From assembly GCA_028023455.1 (NCBI GenBank), contig JAQFVV010000158.1, forward strand, positions 1,986,001 to 2,050,000: DNA of 64,000 bases, written 5' to 3'. This DNA is from Epiperipatus broadwayi. Taxonomy: Eukaryota; Onychophora; Udeonychophora; Euonychophora; Peripatidae. Of the stretch, positions 47,415 to 58,889 are shown one piece after another (position 1 is the stretch's first letter; each line of letters opens with the position of its first letter). Below the pieces are notes generated by a model. The model had not been told where the DNA came from, did no database searches, and saw only the letters and a program-made list of their open reading frames with translations. The position numbers were made by a program, and so were the translations under genes.

Positions 47415-47863
47415 AGACAGTTATTAAAAATATAGTTGCTTACACAGGAAAAGACACCAAAAAGGAATCTGAAAACTCGGGATTTATCAGTGTGAAAGAA
47501 ATTAAACAACAAGAAACCTTTGCAAATACCAAAAAAATAATTACTATGGCAGAAGAACCATTTAAAAGGAAACTTTTATGTAAAAATGAAGTACCACCAT
47601 GGAAGAGGAAAAAGAGAAAATTCACAGATGGTATTCATGGCCCATATCGGACGCGTATAATTAGAAGATCAAACAGTAACAATGATCTCCAAAGAAAATA
47701 CAGAAGTGAAGAAGCAAGACATCACAGTAATGTTAAACATGATAAATTTTCAACAAAGAGACGATCCAGAAGTATGTCACCTCATAATACAAAAGAGGAC
47801 TATAGGAGAACTGATCATGATCCTCAGTCTCCCAAACCAGGTTGCAGTTATGATTCAGAATAA
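47333..47863 (+). CDS. ORF2: basic R/S-rich ORF in the -1 frame
   Basis: The -1 frame relative to ORF1 is open from a TAG near 47330 to the stop ending at 47863, overlapping ORF1 by about 80 bases. Entry by -1 slippage at 47402-47408 would add 153 residues. Near the overlap it reads KKYIKTVIKNIVAYTGKD. The C-terminal half is very basic, with PPWKRKKRKFTDG, GPYRTRIIRRSNS and KRRSRSMSPH. It resembles an RS-like nucleic-acid-binding tail or a nuclear localisation region, but I know no family. Without slippage the frame has only a GTG at 47492 and an ATG at 47546. Confidence 0.5.
47402..47408 (+). promoter_or_regulatory. Candidate -1 frameshift heptamer A AAA AAT
   Basis: In the ORF1 register the bases read gaA AAA AAT ATA TAA, matching the X XXY YYZ pattern for -1 slippage just two codons before the ORF1 stop. 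A one-base backward shift continues AAA AAA TAT ATA AAG in ORF2. I did not find an obvious strong downstream pseudoknot by eye. Confidence 0.45.
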
Positions 47864-48449
47864 AATAGAGATAGCTGATGGAAAAAGTTTGTGAGTGTGG
47901 TGTAGTGATGCATGAACTTGTGTTTTTCATGTTGAGATGGTGGATGACTGAGCGGAGCTGCTTGGATGCATTGTGTTATGATGCTCCGAAGTATATGCTC
48001 AGCACTATCCAGACCTGGATGTTGTGCTCCAAGAGTAGTCCAGTAGTGCGTATATATAGGTCTCATGTATAGGCCTTGGTCTCATGGATAGGCCAAATGA
48101 TAGCCCCTAAGACTCACCGAAGCTGAGCAGGGTTGGCTGAGTGCCAAATTGATTTTTTTTCTCTGGCTCCTATTCTTGGTTGGATGATGCTTCTAGGTAC
48201 AAGAGAGGTAGTGCTTAAAAATGAGATATTTTCTCGCGACGTCATGAGGCGGTGTGTACTGGTAGTTTGTGCTTGGCCGTCTACTTATCCTGGCATTGGA
48301 GGCTATGGTTCATGTATTCACTTTTCCAGCTCATCTTACCTATTCATCAGCATATCTAAAACCAGGCAGTACTGAGAAATAATGTGTATAGTATATGGAA
48401 TGAAATCGTATTTCCAGGCGATTTCATCCCAAAATTTGGTGAGGGGTAA
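47864..48449 (+). other. Untranslated segment before the 3' LTR
   Basis: Less AT-rich than its surroundings, with several short open frames of no coding character. The stretch 48110-48145 (CACCGAAGCTGAGCAGGGTT) resembles the A-box region of 5S rRNA, but the following box-C-like part is only vaguely similar. The segment has a second copy at 39505-39945 in reverse orientation. It ends in the purine-rich tract at 48438-48449. Confidence 0.5.
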
Positions 48450-50468
48450 TGAAACAGATATTCTGTTCCTCATATGAATATTCAAAAGACCCCCCCCCAT
48501 TTAAAAACGTCTAGCGTGATTCAGTCTAATTGGGAACACAATAAATTTTGATTTGTTTAAAAAAATCATATTTTTAATTTTGTGATTGATGAATTTGAAT
48601 AAAATGTTATATCGTCTTATTTTTTTTTTATCTGTCTCAATAAAAAAAAAAGAAATTAATTATCCAATCATTAAAAAGAAAAAAAGAAAGATACTTGAGT
48701 TAAACTGAGGCAGTATTCAAATTAGGCACGTCGTCGGAAGAAAAGAATTTTTTTTTCTCTCTCTCGTCTTACACAGAGAGGCAGAACGTATTAAATCCTT
48801 TTTTTTAAAAAAAAGTGTATTATTTAATTCTTTTGACATATTAAAATATAGCTTTAGCAAAACGTGAAAATGGAAAAAGAAAACTTTGCTAGAGGAATGA
48901 TAATAATAATGGGGTAATTTAGCGGCTTCACTCTCTCCACGCTGTGCCATGACTTTCCATAAATGAAATAACCCGCCTTCTTTTGAATAAACTAGACTGC
49001 AAAACTGGAAGGTAATTATGTTATAAAATATTAAAACATCTTTATCATACGTTATAAAGTGAAGTTATGAAATAATTACATAGAATTTGTTTTTGTAAAA
49101 TATTAAAACATGTTTATCATACGTTATAAAGTGAAGTTATGAAATAATTACATAGAATTTGTTTTGTAAAATATTAGGACATGTTTATCATACGTTATAA
49201 AGTGAAGTTATGAAATAGCTACACGCAAATTTATTTATAAAATTATTTGGACGTATTTACTATATAAATTAGAAATGCTTTAATTACTAAATGATAAATG
49301 CTCTACAAGCCAAACAGAGTTTATGTGTATGAATATACTTTTATATTTGACTAAATTAGAAATGCTTCAGTTACTAAATGATAAATACTCCACAAGCCAA
49401 ACAGAATTTATGTATGTGAATATACTTTTATATTTGGCTAAATTATAAATGCCTCAATTATCAAATGATAAATGCTCTACAAGCCAAACAGAGTTTGTGT
49501 GTATGAATATACTTTTATATTTGACTAAATTAGAAATGCTTCAGTTACTAAATGATAAATACTCCACAAGCCAAACAGAATTTATGTATGTGAATATACT
49601 TTTATATTTGGCTAAATTATAAATGCCTCAATTATCAAATGATAAATGCTCTACAAACCAAGAATTGCTGAGTTCAAATGTCTACCAATCGGTAATAATT
49701 CATAAAATGATGAAATGCTCTATAAATCATAAATACTTGACTGCTTCTAAGCTTCTTATAATGTAACAGAGTTTATGTATAAGAATATACTTTTATATTT
49801 GACTAAATTATAAATGCTTTAATTACCAAATGATGAATACTCCACAAGCCAAGAATCGCTGAGTTTAAATGTTTACCAATCGGTAATAATTCATAAAATA
49901 ACAAAATGTTATATAAATCATAAATGCTTAACTGCTACCAGGCTTCTTCTCATAAAGGAATACAAAAACAAACTATTGTTGAATTGGAATATTTCCAAGC
50001 TTCTTCTCATAAAGGAATACAAAAATGAACTATTGTTGAATTAGAATATTTCCAAGTTTCTTCTCATAAATGGATTCAAAATGAATTATTGTTGAATTAG
50101 AATATTTCCAAGCTTCTTCTCATAAAGGGATTCAAAATGAATTATTGTTGAATTAGAATATTTCCAAGCTTCTTCTCATAAATGGATTCAAAATGAATTA
50201 TTGTTGAATTAGAATATTTCCAAGCTTCTTCTCATAAATGAATTCAAAATGAACTATTGTTGAATTAGAATATTTCCAAGCTTCTTCTAATAAATGAATT
50301 CAAAATGAACTATTATTGAATTGACTATTTCCAAGCTTTTTCTCATAATTGAATTTGTAAATGAACTATTGATAAAAGAAAAAAAGGAACTGCTTCTAAC
50401 TTTTTTATAAGTAAAATAAAAATGAGTTATCATGTTTCGTTTGAAATTGCAAATTAATTGTTATTTAA
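48450..50468 (+). repeat. 3' LTR with one array expanded
   Basis: Starts TGAAACAGATATTCTG and matches the 5' LTR with very few substitutions. It has one fewer unit in the 70-base array and extra units in the 90-base and 56-base arrays, which explains its 143 extra bases. Similarity ends at TTATTTAA (50461-50468). Confidence 0.85.
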
Positions 50469-50474
50469 TAAATT

Positions 50475-51640
50475 TTTTTTGTTACTAAAAATTAAATTGG
50501 TTATCCAGTTATCCAATTTTGTTTTATTTTATTGCATCACTCACCATTTATAGCACTGGTTCATGAGAATCTCATGCTTACTGAGCTACGTCTGACATAA
50601 CTAGACCTAGGCCAGTCAGGTTGTAGTAAGATGGAACTCTAATGGCGCTGTTTGGAAAACCAAACATATAAATGTTTAGATGTTCACAGTCTCTATGGTA
50701 CTACATCCTCTGATGAGCAGGAAATATTGTTGTAGGAGGCATTAACATCTGCATTAGGAATGTCAATTGATAGTTCATTCCTACAGCATGCTCATCAGAA
50801 AATTGTTACAACTAATGTGATAAAAGGGTTGTACGTGGGTCCGGTTACAATATATATATATTGGTCTATGATGAATAACAATTACATAATAAATTTAATA
50901 TGAAATTTTATTTCTTTTATGTTAATGTATATCTAAATTAACTTTAGAAGCTACTCTGAATAATATTTTTGAATTTATGATTTAAAATATATATCGTTTG
51001 CCCATAATTAAACTGAACTTCTTTAATTGGATCTTATATTATTGTTAATAAATCTTAGCTTTTTGAATGCTCATGTTCTTCAGTAATCCATTATTATTAT
51101 TATTGGTTACTGCTAATTGCTTATCTCTTTAAAAGTATGCATCTTCACCTGCTGTTTGTGTTCTTTATTATTGGTTACTGCTGATTCAATTTACTCAACT
51201 TGGTTTTCTTATTTTAATAATCATCTGTATTATCAAACATAGTAAACTTGTATATATTTTATCCCATTCTTCACTCAATTTATGGTAAAATGGATTTATA
51301 TGTCTTTTGAGATGTAAACTGACATTTGACTACATTTCAGTTATTTGTCTGGCTTAGGTTTTAAATGTGGAATATTTGATCCATACTTTATCTAAACTAT
51401 TCATAATCAGACTTTCCTTTATTTTAAAGTTATGTTTCTTCTGTATAGTCTTATATGTATACATTATTTATGGGCAACAATTTATACTTCTAACCATTAA
51501 CATTTTTGTTGATATATTTTGTGATTACCAAGGTAAAAATGAAATATAGGCAAAACAATTTTTTATATGCTGCTTCCAGTGTATTCTGTAAATCGTCTAT
51601 ATTTAAAACTGATCAATTTTGTCACATTTTCTGTAAATTT
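50475..51640. other. AT-rich DNA with an LTR-like scrap
   Basis: No gene is seen. CTGATGAGCA occurs in both orientations (50710-50719, and 50788-50797 on the minus strand), framing 'ggaggcattaacatctgcat', a small inverted arrangement. 50885-50990 loosely matches the LTR-related stretch at 35010-35070. Confidence 0.35.
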
Positions 51641-51654
51641 TAAAGATTTTGGAT

Positions 51655-52150
51655 GGTATAATGATATAATTATATATGTAAATGTTTGACTCCATATTCT
51701 TCTAAATACTGTTTAAATTTTGCAGTAATGAACCCAGGGTCATTGTCAGAGATGACTATCTTCAGTAATTGGTAAGAGAACATTTTTTTAAAATTTGTTT
51801 ATTGTATCCTGTATGCCAGTATTTTTACTTCTCACATTACTAATTATCAAGAGTGACCATAACAATCAGAAATTATCCATTGAAACATTCACCATGTTCA
51901 AAATGAATCTTTTGCCATGCCATTAGTTAGAGACATAAGTTATTATTTTTCATCAGTCTTTCAGCTATAAATTAACATGGATTGTATTTTTTAAAAGTAT
52001 TTTTAATTTCTGTGTTAATTTTAACTACCAATGTAGCTTCTGACTAATACTTTTTACGCTTACTACTTCTAAATGCAGTGACATGAGTATTATCTCATAC
52101 CCTGTGGTATTAAAACTTTATCATCATTAATGATGGAACTTTTGCATATG
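51655..52150 (-). pseudogene. Gypsy integrase remnant
   Basis: On the minus strand, ISDNDPGFITAKFKQYLEEY (about 51690-51755) contains the second catalytic Asp of a Gypsy integrase core. Upstream, KVLIPQGMR (about 52105-52130) matches the start of the integrase zinc domain. The region between is too broken to translate. It is the pol end of another minus-strand Gypsy copy. Confidence 0.65.
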
Positions 52151-52156
52151 GTAAGG

Positions 52157-52237
52157 TTGTTTTTTTCCTCATGTGTCATAGCATCAGCCAGGAAGTGAAC
52201 CCACTAACCCGGGACAACTGCTTGTAAAGCAACTGTC
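52157..52237 (-). mobile_element. 5'-truncated tRNA-like SINE, copy 2
   Basis: The reverse complement reads TTGCTTTACAAGCAG, then GGGTTCACTTCCTGGCTGAT, then GCTATGACACATGAGGAAAA. It is collinear with the SINE at 56940-57014. The 5' part with the A box is missing. It lies beside the Gypsy integrase remnant. No target duplication is evident. Confidence 0.7.
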
Positions 52238-52239
52238 AA

Positions 52240-54080
52240 GAATATTTTGAAGTAGTCTGGCCATCCTTCTCTTATTCATTTGATTTTAGTCCTCTTCATG
52301 GTCATGCTATTGTGTATGCTTAACTGGAATGAATCAACTTAATTTTCACTCTGGATTCTGATGTTGCAATTTATCAAAAATTCTCATTAACATGTCAGCA
52401 TGTTAAATCATCTATTCCTTTTTATAGTTCAACTTATAATCAGATGCCCCTAAAAAGTTTAATCACAATGCTAATTGCAAAATAAAAAGTATAACTTAGA
52501 ATATTTCATAGTTTTATTTTTAAAATTTAAATAAGGTATTGTTACTAATAGCTGTTTAATATATGTCTGTAACTCCAAAAGTCAGTAAAGTGAAATATAA
52601 AAAGGCTTCCTGACATTAGTGAAAATAAAATCCAACAGTCAACTAAGAAAAGTGTAAAAATTCTAAAATTTTAAACAAAGAAAAAATTAATAATAATATG
52701 AAAATAACTGCCGATAACCTTTACGCTTTGCATGAAAATAAAAAAGATGAAATCGCGCTCACAAAATACTCTATGAAAATATAAATCATTAACATTTTTT
52801 AATGATAATAGTGTTTCAGATCTAATTAAAACCCTTTGAAATTTTTGGAAAATAAAGCAAAAAAAAAAAAAGCTTGAAAACAGACAGGGACAAACTTCGA
52901 TATTTAATCCTACTAATAATACAAAATGCATAGACCTTAGTTACATCAGAACAGATGAAAACTAATAAGCAAAAACACTTCAATAAATTAATTATGACTG
53001 GCTAAAAATATTTGCAAATACTCTTTTCCTTACCACATCAATCATTAGCATTATGGAAATCTACGATCCATAAGACAATCTGCCAATATTATTTCATTCT
53101 TCACTGTTTGACTATTTAGAAGAGCTGCACAAGCTAAACATGATCAAAACCACTAAAATTACAGCTACGTTTTTCCAAGATTCTTCATAGCATTGGAATA
53201 CTTTTCAAAGCAACATTGAGAAAAGCTAAAGAACCCAACTAAGCAACTAAACTTAAAAAAGTTATACTGTGTAACTAACAATTTAAATGCAATTATACAC
53301 AGCCAATTCATGCATGCTCTATCTGATTTCACAGAGGTTTTTTAAAAAAAATATAGCTGGTATTGCTCAAGTTATTGAAATATCAAGAGAACTTACTGCA
53401 AGCATAAAATTCAATATTCCCACTAACTCTTGAAAGATCACATTAAAAGTTTAATAGGAACATGTGTCAGATGAACTTCCACACCAAATTTTTTATATGA
53501 TTCATTCCTATTACAATTAGTATCAAGGGTTGACAACTCCTTTGCTTCAAATGTTCCAGACTTTGACATATTGCCTCTTAATGCAGTATTGAAATTTGCA
53601 ACAATGATGGCAAAATAGAAAGGCTTGGTCATTTGTGCAATAGTATGCATAAAACTACATTATAGGTTAATGTATTTTCTAAAAACAGTATGCCCATCTT
53701 GGATGTAAGTTATTACATTAACAATAATACCTCAGCTGTATTGCAGACTGCAAATACCATCTATCTTAAATCTGATGTAATCAATCATGGATGCAGCACC
53801 AGTAATTATCTGTAAGTTATAGTTATGAGAATCAATCTCAAAATTTACTTATGGATAATCAATTCCAGCAATCCATGAACCCAAATAAAAGTAATGCACT
53901 GAATTCACTTTTGTGTTACAAGTAAGATACCACACACATTAAAAATTAACCAAAACTAAAAATAAAACTTACTTGTAAAGTATTAAAAAAATTACCTCCT
54001 CTGTTAATAAAAATAGTAAAAGAGCTACAATGCCTACCCAGACATTAAACATGCCATCAAAAAGCACAACATTACTTCCT
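52240..54080. other. Unassigned DNA, possibly decayed LINE ORF1
   Basis: No recognised domain. 52990-54080 on the plus strand lies upstream of a LINE endonuclease remnant and could be its ORF1 or 5' region, but no zinc knuckle or coiled coil is clear. The minus frames 52671-52931 and 53438-53650 look incidental. Confidence 0.25.
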
Positions 54081-54084
54081 CAGA

Positions 54085-54640
54085 AACATAAACATTTAAA
54101 ATTGCCACAATAAATGTGCAAGGATTCCATTCATACATGAGAATTTCACAGCTAAGTTAGTTTCTAAATAATCACCATGCTGATAACTTTGTCATTACAG
54201 AAATAAAAAAAATATTTTATCAACAAAAGCAATCATTATTAATCCTCAAAGCAGTAACTATATATTTGTACATAAGCCCAGCATAAGACTAGAATAAGGT
54301 GTAAGTATCCTAATAAATATGCAACTTCCATTGATAAGATTAAAATAATATTCATTTCAGTTAAGACATTAGTCATTCTTTGCCTTATTTTTCAGTCTAT
54401 GTTTTGCAATATATTCATGCTCAAAAACAAAAATCATGTGTGGTGACTTTAATTGCTTCTATAATGAGCTACCATCCACTTTTAAACTAAAGTTCAGTTA
54501 ATTGGGTTATCATTACTTTCACTTATCCTCCAAATGCTGTGTCATTCATTAGAGGTCAAGTATCTTCTCTTCATCTTCTGACCTCAAGAATTCAATTCAT
54601 TTGTCTAGGGTTTAATTTTTTGAACTTAAGTAAGTACTCT
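54085..54640 (+). pseudogene. LINE APE endonuclease remnant
   Basis: Plus-strand pieces read FKIATINVQGFHSYMRISQL (endonuclease N-terminus, about 54091-54150), then ADNFVITEIKK (54182-54213), then MCGDFNCFYNELPSTFKL (GDFN box, about 54436-54490). The order and spacing suit an APE endonuclease of a jockey/CR1-like LINE. There are many stops and no RT follows. Confidence 0.6.
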
Positions 54641-54644
54641 TCAA

Positions 54645-55225
54645 AATAAATCAACAATTTATACATTTACATTCAAGTCTCAATTTCCCTGTGAATTTAA
54701 ATTCACTATCAATGATACCTCTAACACATTAACTACAGTAATTTTATTTATCAGTTGCTGAATCTCTCTCTCTCTCTTCAGTTGAAATACAGACATTACT
54801 AAAATAATTTCTAAATAAGTGTTGCTTTGATTGATTAACAAATTATTATTCAAATAACTTTACAAGACAATGTATTTATGATATCAATTCAACTCTTCAA
54901 GCTATTACAAACTTATGAAATTAAGCAGTTAATGGCTTAGAAAGGTAATATCAAACTTGAACTTAACACTGTTCAATAAGCATGCATAAAGAATGGTGAT
55001 CACAAGATGTTTAGTGGTTTAATACCATTCCTGCTGAATTGGATTATGATGACTGTGGTTATTAAAAACCAAAGACACCAAAATGTATAGTTGCTAAACT
55101 AAGTTCAGATCTATATGACCATGCAAGCAAATGAGCTTGAATTGAAAATGTTATGTTTTCAATTTGGACTCAAAACTTTATAGTTAGCTAAAAAGGTAAA
55201 AGGTGGTGGCTGGAGGGTTGTATTA
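54645..55225. other. AT-rich DNA, nothing recognised
   Basis: No gene is seen. 'aagcatgcataaagaatggt' followed by 'gatcacaagatgtttagtgg' near 54977-55016 echoes sequence beside the fold-back at 3838-3870, so flanking parts of that repeat may also be present. Confidence 0.35.
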
Positions 55226-55227
55226 AA

Positions 55228-55405
55228 TCATAAGATCTAGGTGCAATGCTGTCAGATACAAGGCTCCTCGCTGATAAAAGCCACAAGCTAGAACTATTCT
55301 GGGGATATTGGATGAGTGGGCTCTAGATAGGGATTTTATGCACAAACTTTCTAGCATCCATTGATTACTCTGGATTGCACTGAGTGGTGCTACTATATGG
55401 AAAGT
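55228..55405 (+). repeat. Single arm of the 3.5-kb fold-back family
   Basis: Matches 3645-3808 in the same orientation: GGCTCCTCGCTGATAAAAGC, then 'ctggggatattggatgagtg', then 'ccattgattactctggattg'. The left arm is absent. Confidence 0.75.
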
Positions 55406-55409
55406 TTTT

Positions 55410-56430
55410 CCTCTGTGCATGACTCATATTTTCTAGTTTTTGGATCATACATTATTCCATGTGTGTATTTATTTTTATCTTGCACTTTGTAATATAGTTC
55501 TGAAATTTTTTTAGATCCAGAATGATTTCATATGCATTTCTTCTATCTTGTCTAACAATTTCTATTCTGATCTCTCTTTTTAATAATTATAAAGAGTTGT
55601 TCTAAAAATGTTTCCTTAAGAAACTTACTATATACAGAAATTTTAATCAGATCTCTTTTAAGTGTAATATCAAACAAAATTTCTTCATTTGATTTTGAGA
55701 TCTTTTTCTAAAATATATTTTAGCTATATGTTTCAAAGGCAATGAGTCATAATACCTATTTAATTTTTATGACATCTTGTTATAAGAGAGTTCCTTTAAT
55801 TTTAACAATTCTCACTATTATCTTTTGATTTAGGAAGCATATCAGATAGCTATGTAAGTTTTATTGTCCTCTAATTTGTTTGCAGAAAAATATGTTTCTA
55901 CATGTTGAGACTATATTATTCAACATGTTGGATTTTCTATAGCAAATTCATTTATATTTGTTTGAGTTCTTTTTTTCTAAAAGAATTAATTTTTATTATT
56001 AATTAATTAACAATATTCAAGTATAATTAATGAACTCAGTCAACAAAACCCAAATTCAGCAATGCTAGTTGTTTTGTTCTATTTGCAGTATAGCTAAGAT
56101 AAAATCTCATTGTCACAAACTATTTTTCTGATCAGAAAAGGAATAAATTTTGAAAAAAAATTTACTTCCATTAATCTATAATATTTTTTACATTATTTAA
56201 TAATAATAACTAATCTACTTGAACTGACAATTGTATAAAAATATCAAAATTTTTTGATTCATCTTATCAGAGTTTTCTAGGTTCAATCATATATATGAAA
56301 CATAAAAATACAGATACTATGATCAAAATATACATCTATAGATTTATACAGATCACAAATTCAAAATAAAAAGTAAATTCTGTACTTACAGATACAAGTA
56401 CAAAGGTTCTAAAGCCTATTAAAACAATAA
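55410..56430. other. AT-rich DNA, nothing recognised
   Basis: No gene or repeat family is recognised. Confidence 0.4.
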
Positions 56431-56439
56431 TATAATTAA

Positions 56440-57140
56440 TTTAAAATTAATGATTATCCAATTAAAGTTATAGAAGATACTATAAAATTATCAGAAGATA
56501 AATTTAATGATAACAAAAAAAATAATCATAAACAGATAAATGCAACAAAGATAAATATATTGGTATAAAAACTTATAACAACAATATTGTAAAAAATATA
56601 AATAAAATCATATACAAGATTAATAAAAAGTTTAACAATGTGATAAAATTTAAAGTAATAAATAAAATAAAAAGAATATACTTAAAATTTTCGACAATAT
56701 ATAAAAAAATGTAGAAATGGAGTATATGAAATTGAGTGTAAATCATGTCAAGCTAACAATACTAGAAATAATTATGTAGGTAAAACAAAGAATTTAATTT
56801 ATACAAGATTAACCCAATATAAATTTGATAAAAGATCATTTATTTATCTACATTTATTGGAGACAGAACATCAATTTGAAAAAGATAGTATAAAGATGAT
56901 TAATTTGTCAAGCGTTGTTAGCCGAGAGGTCATCGCAATCGCCTTGCAAGCAAGTAGTTGGTTGCAGACGGTTGTGGGTTCGCTTCCCGGCCGATGCTAT
57001 GACATATGAAAAAAAAAGATGATTAATTAAACTAATAATAAAAGAGATAGAAAGATAAAAGAAGCTATATTAATTAAAATATTAGGCAATCTTTAAATAA
57101 GGATTTGGATTTAAAGACATTAATTTTATATAAATATTTT
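56440..57140 (+). pseudogene. Penelope-like element, GIY-YIG endonuclease remnant
   Basis: The plus strand reads ILVKTYNNNIVKNINKII and NNVIKFKVINKIKRIYLKF (about 56555-56690, RT C-terminal linker). Next come NGVYEIECKSC and NNYVGKTKNLIYTRL, the GIY-YIG hallmark, with GVY at 56719-56727 and YVG at 56773-56781. LLETEHQFEKDSIKMIN follows. A SINE interrupts it at 56906-57014. Beyond the SINE, the C-terminus continues as KEAILIKI-like and KDLDLKTLILYKYF (57060-57135) with frameshifts. In this family GIY-YIG nicks the target. The CCHH linker is degraded; the pair Cys-x2-Cys after EIE remains. Confidence 0.7.
56906..57014 (+). mobile_element. tRNA-like SINE inside the PLE, with 14-bp TSD
   Basis: It is flanked by exact copies of AAAGATGATTAATT (56892-56905 and 57015-57028). 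It holds Pol III A box TAGCCGAGAGG (56919-56929), B box GGTTCGCTTCC (56977-56987) and an A tail (57009-57014 onward). The whole is only about 109 bases, so it is a tRNA-like head plus tail. The anticodon stem pairs poorly, so it is not a functional tRNA. A second copy at 52157-52237 confirms a family. Confidence 0.85.
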
Positions 57141-57144
57141 TGTT

Positions 57145-57780
57145 AATTAAATAAACAAGTATGTATAGGTTAATAATAATAATAAATAGATGTAGTTTTA
57201 AAATATGCTCAATGAGGAAGTTAAGGTGATAATATAAAAAAATTTAAAATTGTTTCAGTTAAAAGTAGTTTAGAAATTGGTAAGAGTTTAAAAGAGGTAA
57301 AGTTATTTAAAAAAAATTATAAATTGAAAAAAAATAAAATTATATATAAAATATTGTGTAGTTATTAATTATTAAAATGATAAAAATAAATTATTAAAAG
57401 GTTTAAAAGTTAATACAAATATAGAAAGGTATTTATTAAAATTAAAACAAATTATGAATAAAAACATCAATTAAGATTAAAAATAAGATGAAAATATTAA
57501 TTAAAAACGAATAAGGATATATCGTTATAGGGATCATTAAAACATTATATTATTTTAAAGTTCATAACATAGGATATTCTTTATAATGTTTATATTGTTT
57601 ATAAGTTTGTATGCATAGATAAGTATTAATTGTATGGTTATATATATTTGAATATCATAGCTCTGGTGATGACTGCTGGACAGTTGAAACTGTTAGCAAG
57701 AAGAAATAAATTTTGTTATATTAAATAGCACTGAAAAGTGTTTATGTAAGGTGTGTATGACATTTTATGTAACAATATAA
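57145..57780 (+). other. Probable Penelope-like 3' tail region
   Basis: After the PLE coding remnant, 57659-57710 reads GCTCTGGTGATGACTGCTGG and then ACAGTTGAAACTGTTAGC, ending in 'aataaattttgtt'. TGATGA … GAAAC with a short stem between resembles the hammerhead-derived tail of Penelope-like elements, although the core is not perfect. It could be the 3' end of the element at 56440. Confidence 0.4.
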
Positions 57781-57784
57781 TCAG

Positions 57785-58880
57785 TGATAGTCTCTAAAAT
57801 ATGCTCTAGATCTGCTTTGGTACTTTAAAAAGCAGATACTTTCCATTGATTTTTTTAAATTGGTAAACCTTTAAATCTGATGATGAAATCATTTGAATAT
57901 CATAAACATTGTTCAAGATAAGGACTGGAGACAAAATTGCCCATTTAATGGTGCTAAATCTTTTTTTATAGTTATGGATTGATTCTCTGGAATATCTAAT
58001 TAATTTTAGAGAGACTTAATTAGATTTTCTAATTATAGTTAAGCTGAATGTTTAATTAATTTTATTTTTAAGAAAAAGACGTTTGCGAATCTTATTAATA
58101 CAGAAGTATTAAAAAAAATTTTTTTTTCAATTCTTGATATTGAAAATGTAAAATATACATTTTTTACACAGAAACTGAATTTATTTAATTGTAATGATAT
58201 TAATGTCAATCAATCTATTTGCAATTATAAATAACTTTATTATTAATATGTTTCTTTGAAATTATAACTGGCATTATTTTATATATGTACAATTTCTCTT
58301 GATCAACATATATATCATCATTCATTCCAGATTACTGGAATGTATATTTCTCTTAAAACTTTATAATTTATAAATAACAAAGTGTTAAAAAAACATCCAT
58401 AGTGCTCCTGCAATTAGTTAAATATGAGCTTTGTTTTTATTTGAAATGTCTTGTCAATGAAAGACAACTATTTTTTCTCACCTCATATTAAAATACTTTA
58501 TGTAGAAACTTGTTGTCATATGACTGTCAGAAAAAGTAAAAGGGTGAAAGATTTATAAAAATAAGTTAACTGAAAATTGTTTTATATCAAATCGTCTAAT
58601 ATTGCAGAATAATACATTTAGATAAACAAAAAATTCCAACATGATGTTTCAATTATAAATCTGCTTTACTTTAATTTCCACTAATATTTTTGAATATTTC
58701 TAGTCTAGAAATTTATAAAGTGAAATAAATATGTTATCAGTCTATGCAAGATTAAAATCTATCTGCTGTTAGTTCAGTTTTATATATATAGCTTTTCTTC
58801 TCCACAAAAATCGTAGCAAACTTTTTTTTTTATTTATTCATTTCATATGTTGTCACTTTCTAGTTATTTTACAATTTTTT
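57785..58880. other. AT-rich DNA, nothing recognised
   Basis: One further CTGATGATGAAATCATTTGA word lies at 57877-57896, preceded by 'taaacctttaaat', similar to the tail motif elsewhere. Nothing else is recognised. Confidence 0.35.
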
Positions 58881-58889
58881 AAAATTCAC

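Larger units (their letters stand above)
43940..50468 (+). mobile_element. Young non-autonomous LTR retrotransposon without pol
   Basis: Nearly identical direct repeats of 1876 and 2019 bases (43940-45815, 48450-50468) enclose 2.6 kb. The LTRs start TGAAACAGATATTCTG. The 3' one is preceded by a purine-rich GGTGAGGGGTAA. The interior has a PBS-like tandem array, a 380-codon coiled-coil ORF, an overlapping basic ORF and a 0.6-kb untranslated segment. No protease, RT, RNase H or integrase is visible, so movement would need enzymes from another element. LTR 3' borders and the target duplication are not resolved because the left flank is (AT)n. Confidence 0.8.

Noticed and set aside
50705-50800. 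CTGATGAGCAGGAAAT as a hammerhead ribozyme
   Set aside because: Only four bases separate CTGATGA from GAAA, too few for helix II, and no partner strand is visible.
56911-56996. A functional tRNA gene
   Set aside because: Box A and B are good, but the anticodon and acceptor stems pair poorly, and a poly-A tail plus 14-bp target duplication show a retroposed SINE.
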